45,000 nucleotides of DNA from Sphaeroforma sirkka. Lineage: Eukaryota; Opisthokonta; Ichthyosporea; Ichthyophonida. The notes beneath the pieces are model-generated. The model was not told the DNA's origin and searched no databases. It saw only the letters and a list, made by a program, of their open reading frames with translations. Each line of letters begins with the position of its first letter. Position 1 is the stretch's first letter. Location: positions 180,001 through 225,000 of the forward strand of contig LUCW03000054.1 in the NCBI GenBank assembly GCA_001586965.3, read 5' to 3'. The position numbers and the translations under genes are program-made. Positions 20,289 through 29,529 of the stretch are shown piece after piece.

Positions 20289-20880
20289 AGCCTGTCAACC
20301 GCAACATTCTAATAATAGCTGCGGTTCTATGCGAGTCACAGCCTATGCGGAAAGGCATCATGTGATCAGCGTGAGATTTAGTTGCAGAGAAGTTGAAATA
20401 GAAAAGCATCGAAGTGTTAAAGTGTTCCGCATAAGGTTTCTCATACTGGCTATATGAGTTTTACCCTGGCCAGCCCAAGCGGCTGAACACTAGCACAGAC
20501 ACCTTGGGGGTATAAAACCAAAGGTGAGGTCAGAAATAAATATATACATTTGCACTATATTTAAAGTCTACTACATTGTACTCTCACAACTTAACAGATC
20601 TCTCTGATCTCGCGCTATCAAGATGCCTACTGTTAACTCCAAGGATATTAAGACCGCCACTATTCTCAAATCGAAGGTCGACTGGCTTCCTTGGAAAACC
20701 CAGACAATTCTATCCGTGAATTGTGAAGGAATCCCAACAATATTGACCGATCCGACCTCGTCTAGAGGCAACCTATGGACACCCAAGGAAATCGCTGAGG
20801 CGTATCGGATTATCAGCCGTACCTTATCTCCACTGCTGCAAACGGAGATCAGCCAATTCATTGAACAGCCGTGGGAAGCT
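20265..20880 (+). repeat. Tandem duplication, copy 2 (616 bp)
   Basis: Near-identical to 19651-20264, but joined to the full gag. TATAAAA lies at 20511-20517, 112 bp before the ATG at 20623, the same spacing as in copy 1. Confidence 0.95.
20511..20517 (+). promoter_or_regulatory. TATA box of Copia-3
   Basis: TATAAAA lies 112 bp upstream of the gag ATG. An identical box with the same spacing is present in the duplicated copy at 19895-19901. Confidence 0.55.
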
Positions 20881-21303
20881 TTTGCCGCACTGAAACACAA
20901 GTTTGAAGCCCTGACCGAAGGTGATATACAGACATTAGAAGGAAAACTGAACCGCATCACGCAAGAACGGAACGAATCTTACGCCAGCCTTACCAGTCGT
21001 CTCAACAAGGCACATGTGAAATTCAAAAACGCCGGAGGTACGAAGTCTAACAACAGCCTATGCGCTATTCTACGGCAGGCTGTGAACGACGAGAATCAGA
21101 CTGTTAAGATTACCTTAAAGAGACCCGCTATGATGGCCATGTCGTATGATGAGCTCACCACGTATCTCATCGCATTGGACCCAGATGAAAGTGACCCATC
21201 AACCGTTGTGCACGGTGCGCATGCAGCTATATCGACAGAAAATTGCGATTTTGCAATAATTGTGGGCATTACATTGGGCGATACCGTAAGCTACAAGCGC
21301 TAA
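20623..21303 (+). pseudogene. Copia-3 Gag
   Basis: 226 codons from ATG at 20623. The N-terminal part has the W-x-x-W-K-x-x-x-x-x-x-L pattern (DWLPWKTQTIL) found in copia/UBN2-type Gag, then LTSRLNKAHVKFKNAGG and a YDELTTYLIAL helix. The zinc knuckle at the end (CNNCGHY near 21255) is split by a frame change, so its His and last Cys are lost. Gag would form the particle and bind RNA. Confidence 0.75.
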
Positions 21304-21803
21304 TCAAATCATGCGTTGCTGGTAACTCACATATTCAGGGTCGTGACCACGACGGCCGTAAACGATACGATCGACGGATTGACAAATCTGGTCCTCGTCA
21401 TGACATGAGAAACTACAGATTTAAGTTCAAGGACAATAATAAGTATCGCCGACCAGATTCGAATAGCGACTACCGTACTCGTGTGGAACAGTACAACAGA
21501 AACAACAGCTACCAATACCGCTACGATAATCAAGATGATCAGGACCGACAGGACTACCGAGTAGACAGGTACAATAGACGCGACTACGACGATGGTAGAT
21601 ATTCACGAGATGCCCAACGAGCACAAGACATTGACAGAACATACAGATCCCAGAGCAATCAACGCCAACCTCAGGAAGGCAGACAAGACAAAGCTATGTC
21701 AGCACAAGTATCTGATGACCAGCTACCTGCAAACAGACAGATTGCATTCTCCACAATTAACCCTACAGTCGACAACAAGGAGGTGAATGACCAGTCAGAT
21801 TAA
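21304..21803 (+). pseudogene. Copia-3 Gag C-terminal Arg/Asp/Tyr-rich region
   Basis: The frame opens from about 21243, overlapping the end of gag, and runs to TAA at 21801-21803. After the damaged knuckle it is a low-complexity stretch of about 110 residues dominated by Arg, Asp, Tyr, Asn and Gln (for example DRYNRRDYDDGRYSRDAQ), which resembles disordered RNA-binding segments. No enzymatic motif is present. Confidence 0.6.
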
Positions 21804-22209
21804 AGTAACGTTTAATTTGGACAAGAATGATGAGCAAAATTCGAGTAGTGACGATGAAGGTGTTAGAGCATTCTCAGCAGTTGCCGACTATGTCGAATCT
21901 GACGTCGAAATGTCGAATGATGACATGCCAGAAGCCATCATGGCAACCCCCGAAAATTGCCCTGGATTTGGGATGAAGCCAAACACCGAGCCGGACGGGA
22001 GAGAACTATCAGATTTTACTCTAAATAATATAACTTGTAGTTCGGACGAAGACGACGGACCGCCAGGACTTTTACTTGACAGATCTAGTGAGGATGACTA
22101 CGATGACCTACCCGACCTAATGTCTGACAGCGACTTCGAAGAAGATGAAGCTTTTAGTGATAAATTTAATGAGGACGTTATCTCTTCACCAATCAAAGCC
22201 ATAGACTGA
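21787..22209 (+). CDS. Copia-3 acidic segment
   Basis: 140 codons from ATG at 21787, overlapping the previous frame by 17 bases. It is very acidic (SSDEDDGPPGLLLDRSSEDD, then a run of Asp, Glu and Ser to the end). It lies between Gag and protease and is disordered by composition. I know of no family match. It may be a linker that offsets the basic Gag tail. Confidence 0.5.
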   Translation: MTSQIKVTFNLDKNDEQNSSSDDEGVRAFSAVADYVESDVEMSNDDMPEAIMATPENCPGFGMKPNTEPDGRELSDFTLNNITCSSDEDDGPPGLLLDRSSEDDYDDLPDLMSDSDFEEDEAFSDKFNEDVISSPIKAID

Positions 22210-22252
22210 GATAATTTTCGGCCAAAGAGCATCTACGACTGACAAAATAACA

Positions 22253-22447
22253 ATGACTGAACCTAGTGGGACTCTGGACAGTGAAGCCTCAGTCCACATT
22301 ATTAACGATTTGGAGTTGATATCAAACGCAAAATTTTACTTCACAAACGTACACCTAGCTGACGGGACTATTGGAATCGCCACTCACTCAGGGCAATTCA
22401 GTGACGCTGGAAGGGCTATTTATAGACCAACTCTACAGACCCCTTAA
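22253..22447 (+). pseudogene. Copia-3 protease, DSEA active site
   Basis: The box GTLDSEASVHIINDLELI corresponds to the copia protease W-x-L-D-S-G-A-S-x-H-x-x-x-D signature. The catalytic Asp is kept, but the near-invariant Gly is Glu, which should disable it. The frame ends at 22447 before the second half of the domain. Confidence 0.65.
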
Positions 22448-22488
22448 TCAGCGTCCCCCAATCAACCAAGGCAGGATACAAGATCCAC

Positions 22489-23751
22489 ATGGATGACACA
22501 GTCTGCCTCTTACTATCACCCCAACACCTAGTATATAATTGTGAGCAGAAGCTAGGCGTTTACGTCGTACCCCTGGAAATGTTTTTGAAAGAATTTTCCT
22601 ACGCCGCCAGTTGGCATGAACGACTAGCGCACCCGAATCATTTAGCCAAGGACCTGCCCCGTATCGACTATCATGCGAACTGCGAGTCCTGTATCATGGG
22701 TAAACTTGTCAGACGTCGGACACGAAAGATCAAAAAGAACGGCCCATCTGAAAACCCAATGGACTTACTCTATATTGACCTTATTGGGAAATTTAAACGG
22801 AGCATTGGAGGAAACTGCTATGGCCTAACTCTCATTGACGACTGCTCCAATTTCAAGGAACTTGAATCACTACCCACCAAGAAGGCGCCAGTAGTATATG
22901 ACGCCTTATGCGGAGCACTAGACGATTTAACAGTACTGAGTGGAAGGAAAGCGAACGTTTTACAATTCGACCGAGGCTCGGAATTTGTAGATAAGGAAGT
23001 AGAGACTAACTTACGAAGACTTGGCTACGATGTTCGATCAACACCGAAAGACTCGCCACCGCACAACGGAAAAATTGAGCGGAGTCACCGTACCAATTTA
23101 GGAAGAGCTAGGGCGACTTTACACAACTCCGGCTTAGGTGACGAATTTTGGAGTGAGGCATATCAACATGTCACAGACGCTCATAACAACGTCGGGAGTA
23201 AGAGGAACCCGACAACGCCAATCGAAAGATTCACTGGCCGAAAACCAAATTATAACCGTTTTCGAACCTTCGGCAGCAAATGTTTATGGCGGAAGACGAC
23301 TAAAAGCAACAAATGGGATAAGCGCACTCGCCGTCGAATTGTGATGGCTAACCCTCAGCGAACCACCTCTGATACTTTCCGAGGTTTTAGTCCAGAAACC
23401 AACAGAGTATCACGAACCAGAGATATACCTTTTTTTGAGGATGAATTCTACATATGGAAGGATGGACAATGTACGGAGCAGACTACAGGAAGAAAAACTG
23501 AGTCGACGAACGACGACTTATCGGCCGTATCTTCACAGCTTATGGAACCAGGCGAACATACTCAAGCCACCTCTAGTAAACGCCATCGAGAGCCAGTGTA
23601 CTCTGACGTTTTATCAAAATCAAATTGTTCTACTGCTTCCAGAGATCAAACTGACACATATCCGCTCACATCTCAAAGCGGAAAAAGGCCGGTCGCCGAT
23701 CTTCGAGAGAAGTCACAAATTTGCAAATTTCAGATAATCCAGCTTGGATGA
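22489..23751 (+). CDS. Copia-3 integrase
   Basis: 420 codons from ATG at 22489. The zinc-binding region reads WHERLAHPNH...CESCIMGK near 22610-22700. The catalytic triad is complete: Asp in LYIDLIGKF near 22775, Asp in LQFDRGSEFVD near 22966, and Glu in NGKIERSHRTNLGRA near 23075. The C-terminal part carries TPIERFTGRKPNYNRFRTFG, the usual copia GKKP box, then a Ser/Thr-rich linker towards reverse transcriptase. This is the longest intact copia frame in the window and could in principle still give a folded integrase. Confidence 0.85.
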   Translation: MDDTVCLLLSPQHLVYNCEQKLGVYVVPLEMFLKEFSYAASWHERLAHPNHLAKDLPRIDYHANCESCIMGKLVRRRTRKIKKNGPSENPMDLLYIDLIGKFKRSIGGNCYGLTLIDDCSNFKELESLPTKKAPVVYDALCGALDDLTVLSGRKANVLQFDRGSEFVDKEVETNLRRLGYDVRSTPKDSPPHNGKIERSHRTNLGRARATLHNSGLGDEFWSEAYQHVTDAHNNVGSKRNPTTPIERFTGRKPNYNRFRTFGSKCLWRKTTKSNKWDKRTRRRIVMANPQRTTSDTFRGFSPETNRVSRTRDIPFFEDEFYIWKDGQCTEQTTGRKTESTNDDLSAVSSQLMEPGEHTQATSSKRHREPVYSDVLSKSNCSTASRDQTDTYPLTSQSGKRPVADLREKSQICKFQIIQLG

Positions 23752-24240
23752 ACAACAAGAGCAATAACAGTTGTCGCTCTCGACGAAGAAGAAACTCGAC
23801 AACTGCCTTTTCAGCTACTCAACATCAGCAACAACCAACGCCGGCGAGGACGGGGCAGACCCCAACTCCCAAGACCTTCCGGGAGATTGTCAATTTTTTC
23901 CAATAAAAAGGAGTGGATGGACGCAGCGACCAAAGAAGTCCGAGACCTAGTGGAACGAGGGACCTTCACTCTTGTAGACTCTAAACTTACAAAAAGCACG
24001 ATTATGAATTCCAAATGGGTCTTTACTCCCAAAATGGACTCGGCTGGAAAAATCGAGCGTTTTAAAGGACTACTGACCGTAGCTGGATACAATGCTGTCG
24101 AAGGAGTGAATTTCGAACGGAGTGACGCCAAAGTAGTGAGCAAAGAGACCGTCCGAATTTTTTTGGCACTAACAGCCAGTAAGAAATGATATGTCAGACA
24201 ATTCGACTCGCCGAACGCATACCTAAACGGAACAATGGAC
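23752..24240 (+). pseudogene. Copia-3 reverse transcriptase N-terminus
   Basis: After a Gln/Thr/Pro-rich linker, the frame near 23905 encodes KEWMDAATKEVRDLVERGTF and SKWVFTPKMDSAGKIERFKG, the classic start of copia reverse transcriptase, and ends with an S-P-N-A-Y-L-N-G box at 24210-24230. TGA at 24187-24189 stands where the family usually has Trp. Immediately after NGTMD the sequence jumps to RNase H, so the fingers-to-palm region with YVDD is absent. Confidence 0.75.
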
Positions 24241-24795
24241 CGTTATGATCTGAAAGGCGCCTCTGGATATGGACTAAGGTTTGACCCTGAGATACCCCTA
24301 CAGCCGGTAGCTTTCGCTGACGCAAGCTTTGCCTCTGACGCAACAGACCGTAAATCAACAAGTGACTACGTCATTTTTATGTGCAATGCACCTGTGATTT
24401 GGGGATCAAGAAAACAGAAATTGACAGCATAGTCCACTTGCGAAGCAGAAATTATTGCATTGAATGATGTCACAAAGGAAATTTGCTGACTGCGAAATTT
24501 ATTGTCGGAACTTGGTATCGACATTGGACCAATTGTCATCAATCAAGACAACAAATCAGCGATAAATATTGCTGAAGATGATAAGGTGAACCGCAGGACT
24601 AAACACCTCGACCTAAGGTACTATTTTGTCAGGGATAAAATTCAAGACAATCCGGTGGTCCTACGATACACGCGCACAGACGAAATGACTGCTGATGCTT
24701 TGACAAAAGCATTCGTGGGGAAATTGTTCGTTAAACACAAGAAAACCATGGTTAAGCCTATAGCTGGAGAGAATACATACTCGCACAGAGCATAG
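24241..24795 (+). pseudogene. Copia-3 RNase H
   Basis: VAFADASFASDATDRKSTSDYVIFM near 24310-24380 is the copia Y-x-D-A-D-W-A-x-x-x-x-x-R-K-S-T-S-G-Y box with changes. STCEAEIIAL, NQDNKSAINIA and RTKHLDLRYYFVRDKI follow, and TRTDEMTADALTKAF closes the domain. Stops TAG at 24430-24432 (at a Gln position) and TGA at 24487-24489 (at a Trp position) interrupt it. Confidence 0.8.
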
Positions 24796-26004
24796 AGACT
24801 GAGAACCCGATAAAGCGGGACTGGAAAGCTTAAATTTCTCTTGAAATAAATAATTTTGATAATGAACTCTCAAAGTTAGAAGCTGTGTGCAATGAGCTCC
24901 CAATGATGAAAGCTGAAGAGCAACGAGCAACACGAAAAATTAAAGAGCTCTAATGTAGGATTTTTCAGGCCAAAGTATGCAAACGTTAACGTTCTTGTTT
25001 TTATATATTGGCTTTTGAAACAAATATATTTGTGCCCTACACCTGTTATTGTACTACGAGTTAATGGGCTGATCTTTGTCTTGTTTGTTTTTGTCTGACT
25101 TTCTGGCCTGCGTGCAGTAGGCTGAACCTCTCCTCAATTTTGGGGCTTCTGACCGTACACATTTTGATCCAATATTCGAACGTAACGCACAAGACAATTT
25201 TCAACTGGGCCATGGGCCAACCAGATTAACACCAAATGCAATGTTTTTAAAGCCACTGGGAAACGAAACAGCGACCTATACATTTTTTAGCGAAGTACTT
25301 TACCACCAAGCCAACACACCTGTTGATTCGGTATATACTCCACAATATTAATACTTTTCAGTCTAGATTTCCCTCCTACAGGAAATCTTCTCTCGTAGAG
25401 GATGTCACAAGCAAGAATCAGAAATTTTTCTAAGTCTAATTTTTGGCCACATCTTCGAAGCAGACCTCAGGACCAACCTTTTTTAGGAAGCTTGGATTCC
25501 GTCAAACTACATCTATAGCTTCAGGGGGGGTATTGATCACAGCAAACCAGGATTGTTTACCAAGCATAAAACTACGGTCAAACATCGGAGGCTCAACAAG
25601 GTTTATCCCAGCATCAACCAAGGAGAGAATCTAAACTCAGAGAGGGACACAGAAATTTAATCTCGGTGCCGAAGTGCCGGGAGTAAGGAAAAATCATTAT
25701 AGACAATCTCTGATGGGCATAAGGGCATCCCTAAATATCGGAGGAATACAATCTAAACGTATAAGGCCAAAGATTTCAATGGAAGCCACGATCAGTTGAA
25801 GACGTGTCGACACTGCCTTTGGATTGGATCATAGATTAAGGGAGAACTTTTTTCCCCTTAAGAGATGTTTTTAAATGGCTCAAGGATTACGAGTCCAATG
25901 CATATAAAAGCAGGGACTCGAATCAAATAAATCATGACTATTCACTTAAAAACTTAAACACTTTAAGATACTTTAATATCTGAGAACATAATGGTTCACG
26001 TATA
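24796..26004. other. Noncoding flank of Copia-3
   Basis: A two-unit 30-31 bp direct repeat (AATGA(A/G)CTC(T/C)CAA...) lies near 24861-24922, followed by AT-rich DNA. TATAAAAGC at about 25904-25912 could be a promoter for the region at 26398, but this is not tested. No conserved ORF. A 64-codon frame near 25443 has no features. Confidence 0.4.
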
Positions 26005-26165
26005 TGTAGAAATACGGCCTCCGGTCAGTCTAAAACATCAAGATTAAATGAGATAACATATTGGTTCTTATTTGTATTTAAAATAATTCAATACAAGTTC
26101 GTATTCCAATATTTGCAAAGTGTCCTAAATTCACTTTGATTTCTAAAACTTTGATGCGAAGGTTT
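26005..26165 (+). repeat. LTR-like segment of the Gypsy-A/B family
   Basis: It begins with the same bases as the Gypsy-B LTRs (TGTAGAAATACGGCCTCCGG) and stays similar with about 10-15 percent differences until AAATTCACTTTGAT near 26143, after which it diverges. It is either a solo LTR fragment or the 5' LTR of element X with a different internal half. Confidence 0.75.
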
Positions 26166-26397
26166 TGTAACTCTATTCTTGGGTACTTTGATCCATTCAT
26201 TGTAAATATCTATTCACAACTATTAATTCACAATAGTTAAGCTACAATATCATTTATTTATAAGTACTTATTTGCTTAGAGAAGCTTATGCATTTAAGTA
26301 TATAACTGTACTATTTGAATAAGTATCTGAATAGCTACTTAATAGTTGGTGTAAACAATATTGTCAATTGACATTCAACTAAATACATTGAACTGTC

Positions 26398-27120
26398 ATG
26401 ATGGAAGAGAGTGGCGGTGAAAATCATGTTGTTGAATCAGATGAGGAATACGAACATGTACAACCACTTTCAGCTAAATCACTAAGCACAAAAGAATTGA
26501 AGCTATCAACATGAGTAGTGTACACAATTGGAGGGAGAAGTCAAGTAGCGACACAAAACATACCTAGTACACCTACAAACAGAACGACGATATCACAAAC
26601 AACAGCTACTTTCCCTCAATTCACTTCTTCATCAGTTCCATCGATTAGAGGGTTTAAAAATGGTACACAACTCCATGCACATGTACAAAGAGAAGCACAT
26701 AAAAGCCCACAGATCTTAAGTATCAACTATGCCAAAAATAACACTGCAAATCAGCGTAACGTAACAAAACGTATCAAACCAAAAACGATTAGCACGGCGT
26801 CGGTTGCGGCACGCGAGCGTGCCTTACAATCGATTGTAAGCATTCGTGAGTCAGTAAATAGAAAACGAAAGAGTGCGGGGTACTCAGCTATACCAAATAG
26901 TACACACACAAGTAAAACCACATCATCAAACATGTCAACAAATACACAGCGAGAACATTTTCATATATCCACACAAATACAAGATGTCGTAATGCATACA
27001 CATGCACACATGGAGGAGGATACACAAATAGAACACATGCATCAGATGTCGTTCACAGAACATCAAATACACACGAGGGTGAGACACATACACATGCACA
27101 CATGGAGAGCAGTACTCTAG
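26398..27120 (+). pseudogene. Element X, N-terminal coding segment
   Basis: ATG at 26398 opens 38 codons (acidic start MMEESGGENHVVESDEEYEH) to TGA at 26512-26514. The same frame then stays open to 27120. It is Ser/Thr/Asn-rich with a basic patch (KRIKPKTISTASVAARERAL, about residues 125-145), then His/Met-rich HTHAHMEED-type motifs. No family recognised. A frame change near 27070 joins it to the next segment. Its position 390 bp after an LTR start suggests a Gag-like first ORF, but nothing in the sequence proves that. Confidence 0.4.
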
Positions 27121-28232
27121 ACAAAACACATACAACAACATCTACTACAGTAGAGACACATGACGATGAGGAGCACTCCACCCACGAAGAGACTAGTGCA
27201 CAAATATCAACGAACGAACAGCTAGCAGACATTCACACATCGTCACACACACAAGGTGGGGAGACACATACACTTGCACACTTGGAGAGCAGTATCCAAG
27301 ATAGAACAAATATATCAACTGCGACTGCCACCATAAACTCGGGCCCCCATATGGGTATCCCCATACCTTTAGCTCCTACAGCTTTGCCGCAACCTGTGGG
27401 TATAGACTATAATGTCAAACACCGGAGTCTTGTACCAGACTGCACGTCGGAGGACGAACTGATTCTTCAGGGCTGTCCGTTCTGCTTACGGGGGTGCGAG
27501 AATGGTGTCTTGAGGTTGTAATCACATACATGTAGCATGTGCAATAAGTTCTGCCAAGCCTTCTGCCATCGTACAAGGAGATAGGAGGGGAGTAGGAAAA
27601 TCGGTGCATGTTACTATTGCGAGCCTGGTCCAATAGATATATTAACACAGCAGAATATATTGAAAGTAGCAAAGCTGCAGCATACGCAGGAGGAGATTGA
27701 GCAGCTGGAGGCTCTCATGGATCTTAACAACGTGGTCATCATCAATGCACACAGGGGTTCGATGCGCTTCGACTATGATGACGTGGACGGGCTTGTAGGT
27801 GCAGATGATGGCGGTGTACCACAATATTTTCATACTGAATATGATGACTACGGAGAGCGTGTGCAAGGCAACCCTACTGAAACTAACCCTACTGAAACTA
27901 ACCCTACTGAAACTGAGTGGGCCCGGCTATACGCCAAACATCCTAAACCTGACGCTCGTCGTGTCAATGTGACCGTGAAGTTTAACCAGGGTAACAGTAC
28001 CACTTTGTTTACAAAGAAAGAGGACGGAGACTGGAAGGAGTTGACGACTACCGATTTCTTCGACATACCAAAATTGGAACAACACCTAATGAATATGGCA
28101 AACAAAGCAATAATAGTATGGCGGAGCAAGCCTCAGAGTGGAGCCAACAAGAACGGCATGTTGAACGCCGTAAGAAGATTTGGGGGAGTACGTCCTTCAC
28201 GGAGCCCTTCAAGTCGCTGCAAGATATACTAG
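27102..28232 (+). pseudogene. Element X, middle segment with Cys/His-rich cluster
   Basis: One frame runs from about 27071 to 28232 with only two stops (TAA 27519-27521, TAG 27585-27587). It starts with repeats of ETHTHAHMESS and ETHTLAHLESS. Around the two stops lies a cluster C-x2-C-x3-C...C-x2-C-x3-C-x3-CH...C-x2-C (CPFCLRGCENG, CSMCNKFCQAFCH, CYYCEPG; 27475-27630), which looks like a zinc-binding domain. Next come a helical QEEIEQLEALMDL, acidic DYDDVDGLVGADDG, three NPTET repeats at 27870-27914, and a folded-looking VNVTVKFNQGNSTTLF region. The family is unknown to me. Confidence 0.4.
27870..27914 (+). repeat. 15-bp coding tandem repeat, three copies
   Basis: AACCCTACTGAAACT occurs three times in succession without change, encoding Asn-Pro-Thr-Glu-Thr. 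Confidence 0.95.
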
Positions 28233-28798
28233 CTCGCAGTGTGATATCTATTGAGATATCTCGTACTCAAGCACAAGGAGACATGCATGCCTTATGGCTA
28301 GAGGATGCCAATAAGAATCACAATTTCGAGGTTAGAAAACGGCTACTAACTGCCTTTGATACGGTCACCAAGAATTACGATAAGGGTGCAACTGCAACCA
28401 AATCACAGGAAGTATACATGCAAGTTTGGATAAAATTCAACAAGCTAGAGGGCACGGAGTGTGTCAGGGGTGGCACGAGGCAGGATTACGGCCTCATGCA
28501 GAGAATAGACAGGCAACTGGTAGAAGAAGGCATGGGTAGCAAGCGTGGTGTGGAGAGAACTTTCATATCTATTAGTCAATCACGATCAGAGACTGTCAAA
28601 GCCAGAGCTGCCACCAATGCAAGCGGCCCGGTTGACCTAGACGATATGAATCCTGAAAACGAGACATGGTTACAGTCTAAAGGCCTGGATGGACTAATCA
28701 ATAGGCAGCGCACAGAGAAGGAGAAAAAAGATTTATTGTACAATCGTCGAGATCAGAGCTTTGAAGACTACTGTTATCCTCTCAAGCTCAAGAAATAG
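28118..28798 (+). CDS. Element X, C-terminal coding segment
   Basis: 226 codons in another frame, overlapping the end of the previous segment and probably its continuation after a shift near 28118-28150. It is charged and helical (QQERHVERRKKIWGS, then KSQEVYMQVWIKFNKLEG and NRQRTEKEKKDLLYNRRDQ). There are no Cys clusters, DDE, YLDD or other catalytic motif I can identify. After the stop at 28796-28798 a third frame (GLDDGSEGSEIIEALACPSQ) stays open to about 28960 and may belong too. The domain is unrecognised. Confidence 0.4.
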   Translation: MAEQASEWSQQERHVERRKKIWGSTSFTEPFKSLQDILARSVISIEISRTQAQGDMHALWLEDANKNHNFEVRKRLLTAFDTVTKNYDKGATATKSQEVYMQVWIKFNKLEGTECVRGGTRQDYGLMQRIDRQLVEEGMGSKRGVERTFISISQSRSETVKARAATNASGPVDLDDMNPENETWLQSKGLDGLINRQRTEKEKKDLLYNRRDQSFEDYCYPLKLKK

Positions 28799-28934
28799 GC
28801 CTGGACGATGGCTCTGAAGGCTCCGAGATAATAGAGGCCTTGGCTTGTCCGTCCCAGATGTTCCATGTCGTAGGGATGCCCTTTATGATGTATCGGAGAC
28901 CAATGCCCCGGCGGCCGAACTTTGCAGAGGAAGT

Positions 28935-29084
28935 GTTCGTGTGTCTGTGTGTGCGCGCGCGTGTGTATAAATATTATTATGATATTACATTATTACATTA
29001 TTATATTATTGTATCATTATATTTTTATACAATTATATTCTTACATCCTTATTTTCTTATAACAATATTATATATATATACGCC
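28935..29084. repeat. GT/GC and TTA-type low-complexity junction
   Basis: A GTGTGTGCGCGCGCGTGTG run is followed by ATTATTATGATATTACATTA-type repeats and TATATATATA at 29070-29080. Homology to Gypsy-A begins immediately afterwards, so this marks the breakpoint of its 5' truncation. Confidence 0.8.
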
Positions 29085-29466
29085 TTGGTCTGTCTTTGGG
29101 AAGATAGTTCAAAAGCATACCAACCCATCTACTAGAGTACTTGGTACCTCGAGATTTACCCAGCCCGCTAAGCGTACCGCGACAGAGGATAACACAGCGC
29201 GTAATACTATGAAACCTCGCACTACTGCTGGAGGTGGTAAAGGCTCTACTTCTACTGAACCAAAGGGTGAAAGGAAGAAGAGAGCACCTTGCAAGAAGTG
29301 TGGTTATAACCTCACTAAACGTGATGGCAAGTGGAACGGTAAACACGACTCTGTTAAGTGTGCACCAGGCAAGCCAAACTTTGGACACTATATGAAAGAG
29401 TGTACTACTTGCAAGGGTACTAACGGTGGGCACAAAGATGATTGCAAGGATGCGCCGGACGTCTAA
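29085..29466 (+). pseudogene. Gypsy-A Gag C-terminus with two zinc knuckles
   Basis: The segment encodes a KIVQKHTNPSTRVL region, a Lys/Arg/Thr-rich basic stretch, then CKKCGYNLTKRDGKWNGKHD with a following Cys (C-x2-C-x14-H-x4-C) and CTTCKGTNGGHKDDC (C-x2-C-x6-H-x3-C). Both depart from the standard C-x2-C-x4-H-x4-C. It ends at the TAA at 29464-29466, as in Gypsy-B. Confidence 0.8.
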
Positions 29467-29529
29467 GTTAAGCACTGACAGTTCTATATGTGTGCACTAG
29501 AGCAAGATTATGAGAAAAGTACAATAAAA

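Larger units (their letters stand above)
20265..24956 (+). mobile_element. Copia-3: plus-strand Ty1/copia, RT-deleted
   Basis: The order is Gag, an Arg/Asp/Tyr-rich segment, an acidic segment, protease, integrase, the start of reverse transcriptase and RNase H, the normal Ty1/copia order with integrase before reverse transcriptase. No convincing pair of LTRs was found. The reverse-transcriptase palm, with its YVDD box, is missing. It is not closely related to Copia-1 or Copia-2 in the parts that can be compared. Confidence 0.85.

Noticed and set aside
19607..20457. Two similar ORFs of about 70-78 codons in the duplicated Copia-3 upstream region
   Set aside because: They appear conserved only because the DNA was duplicated. 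They lie upstream of the TATA boxes in probable LTR or leader sequence.
25443..25634. 63-codon ORF in the Copia-3 downstream flank
   Set aside because: It opens at a non-ATG codon and has no recognisable features or context.
27475..27630. Cys/His cluster read as a PiggyBac C-terminal zinc finger
   Set aside because: Spacing only loosely resembles it, the coding region continues for hundreds of codons afterwards, and no DDD transposase core precedes it.
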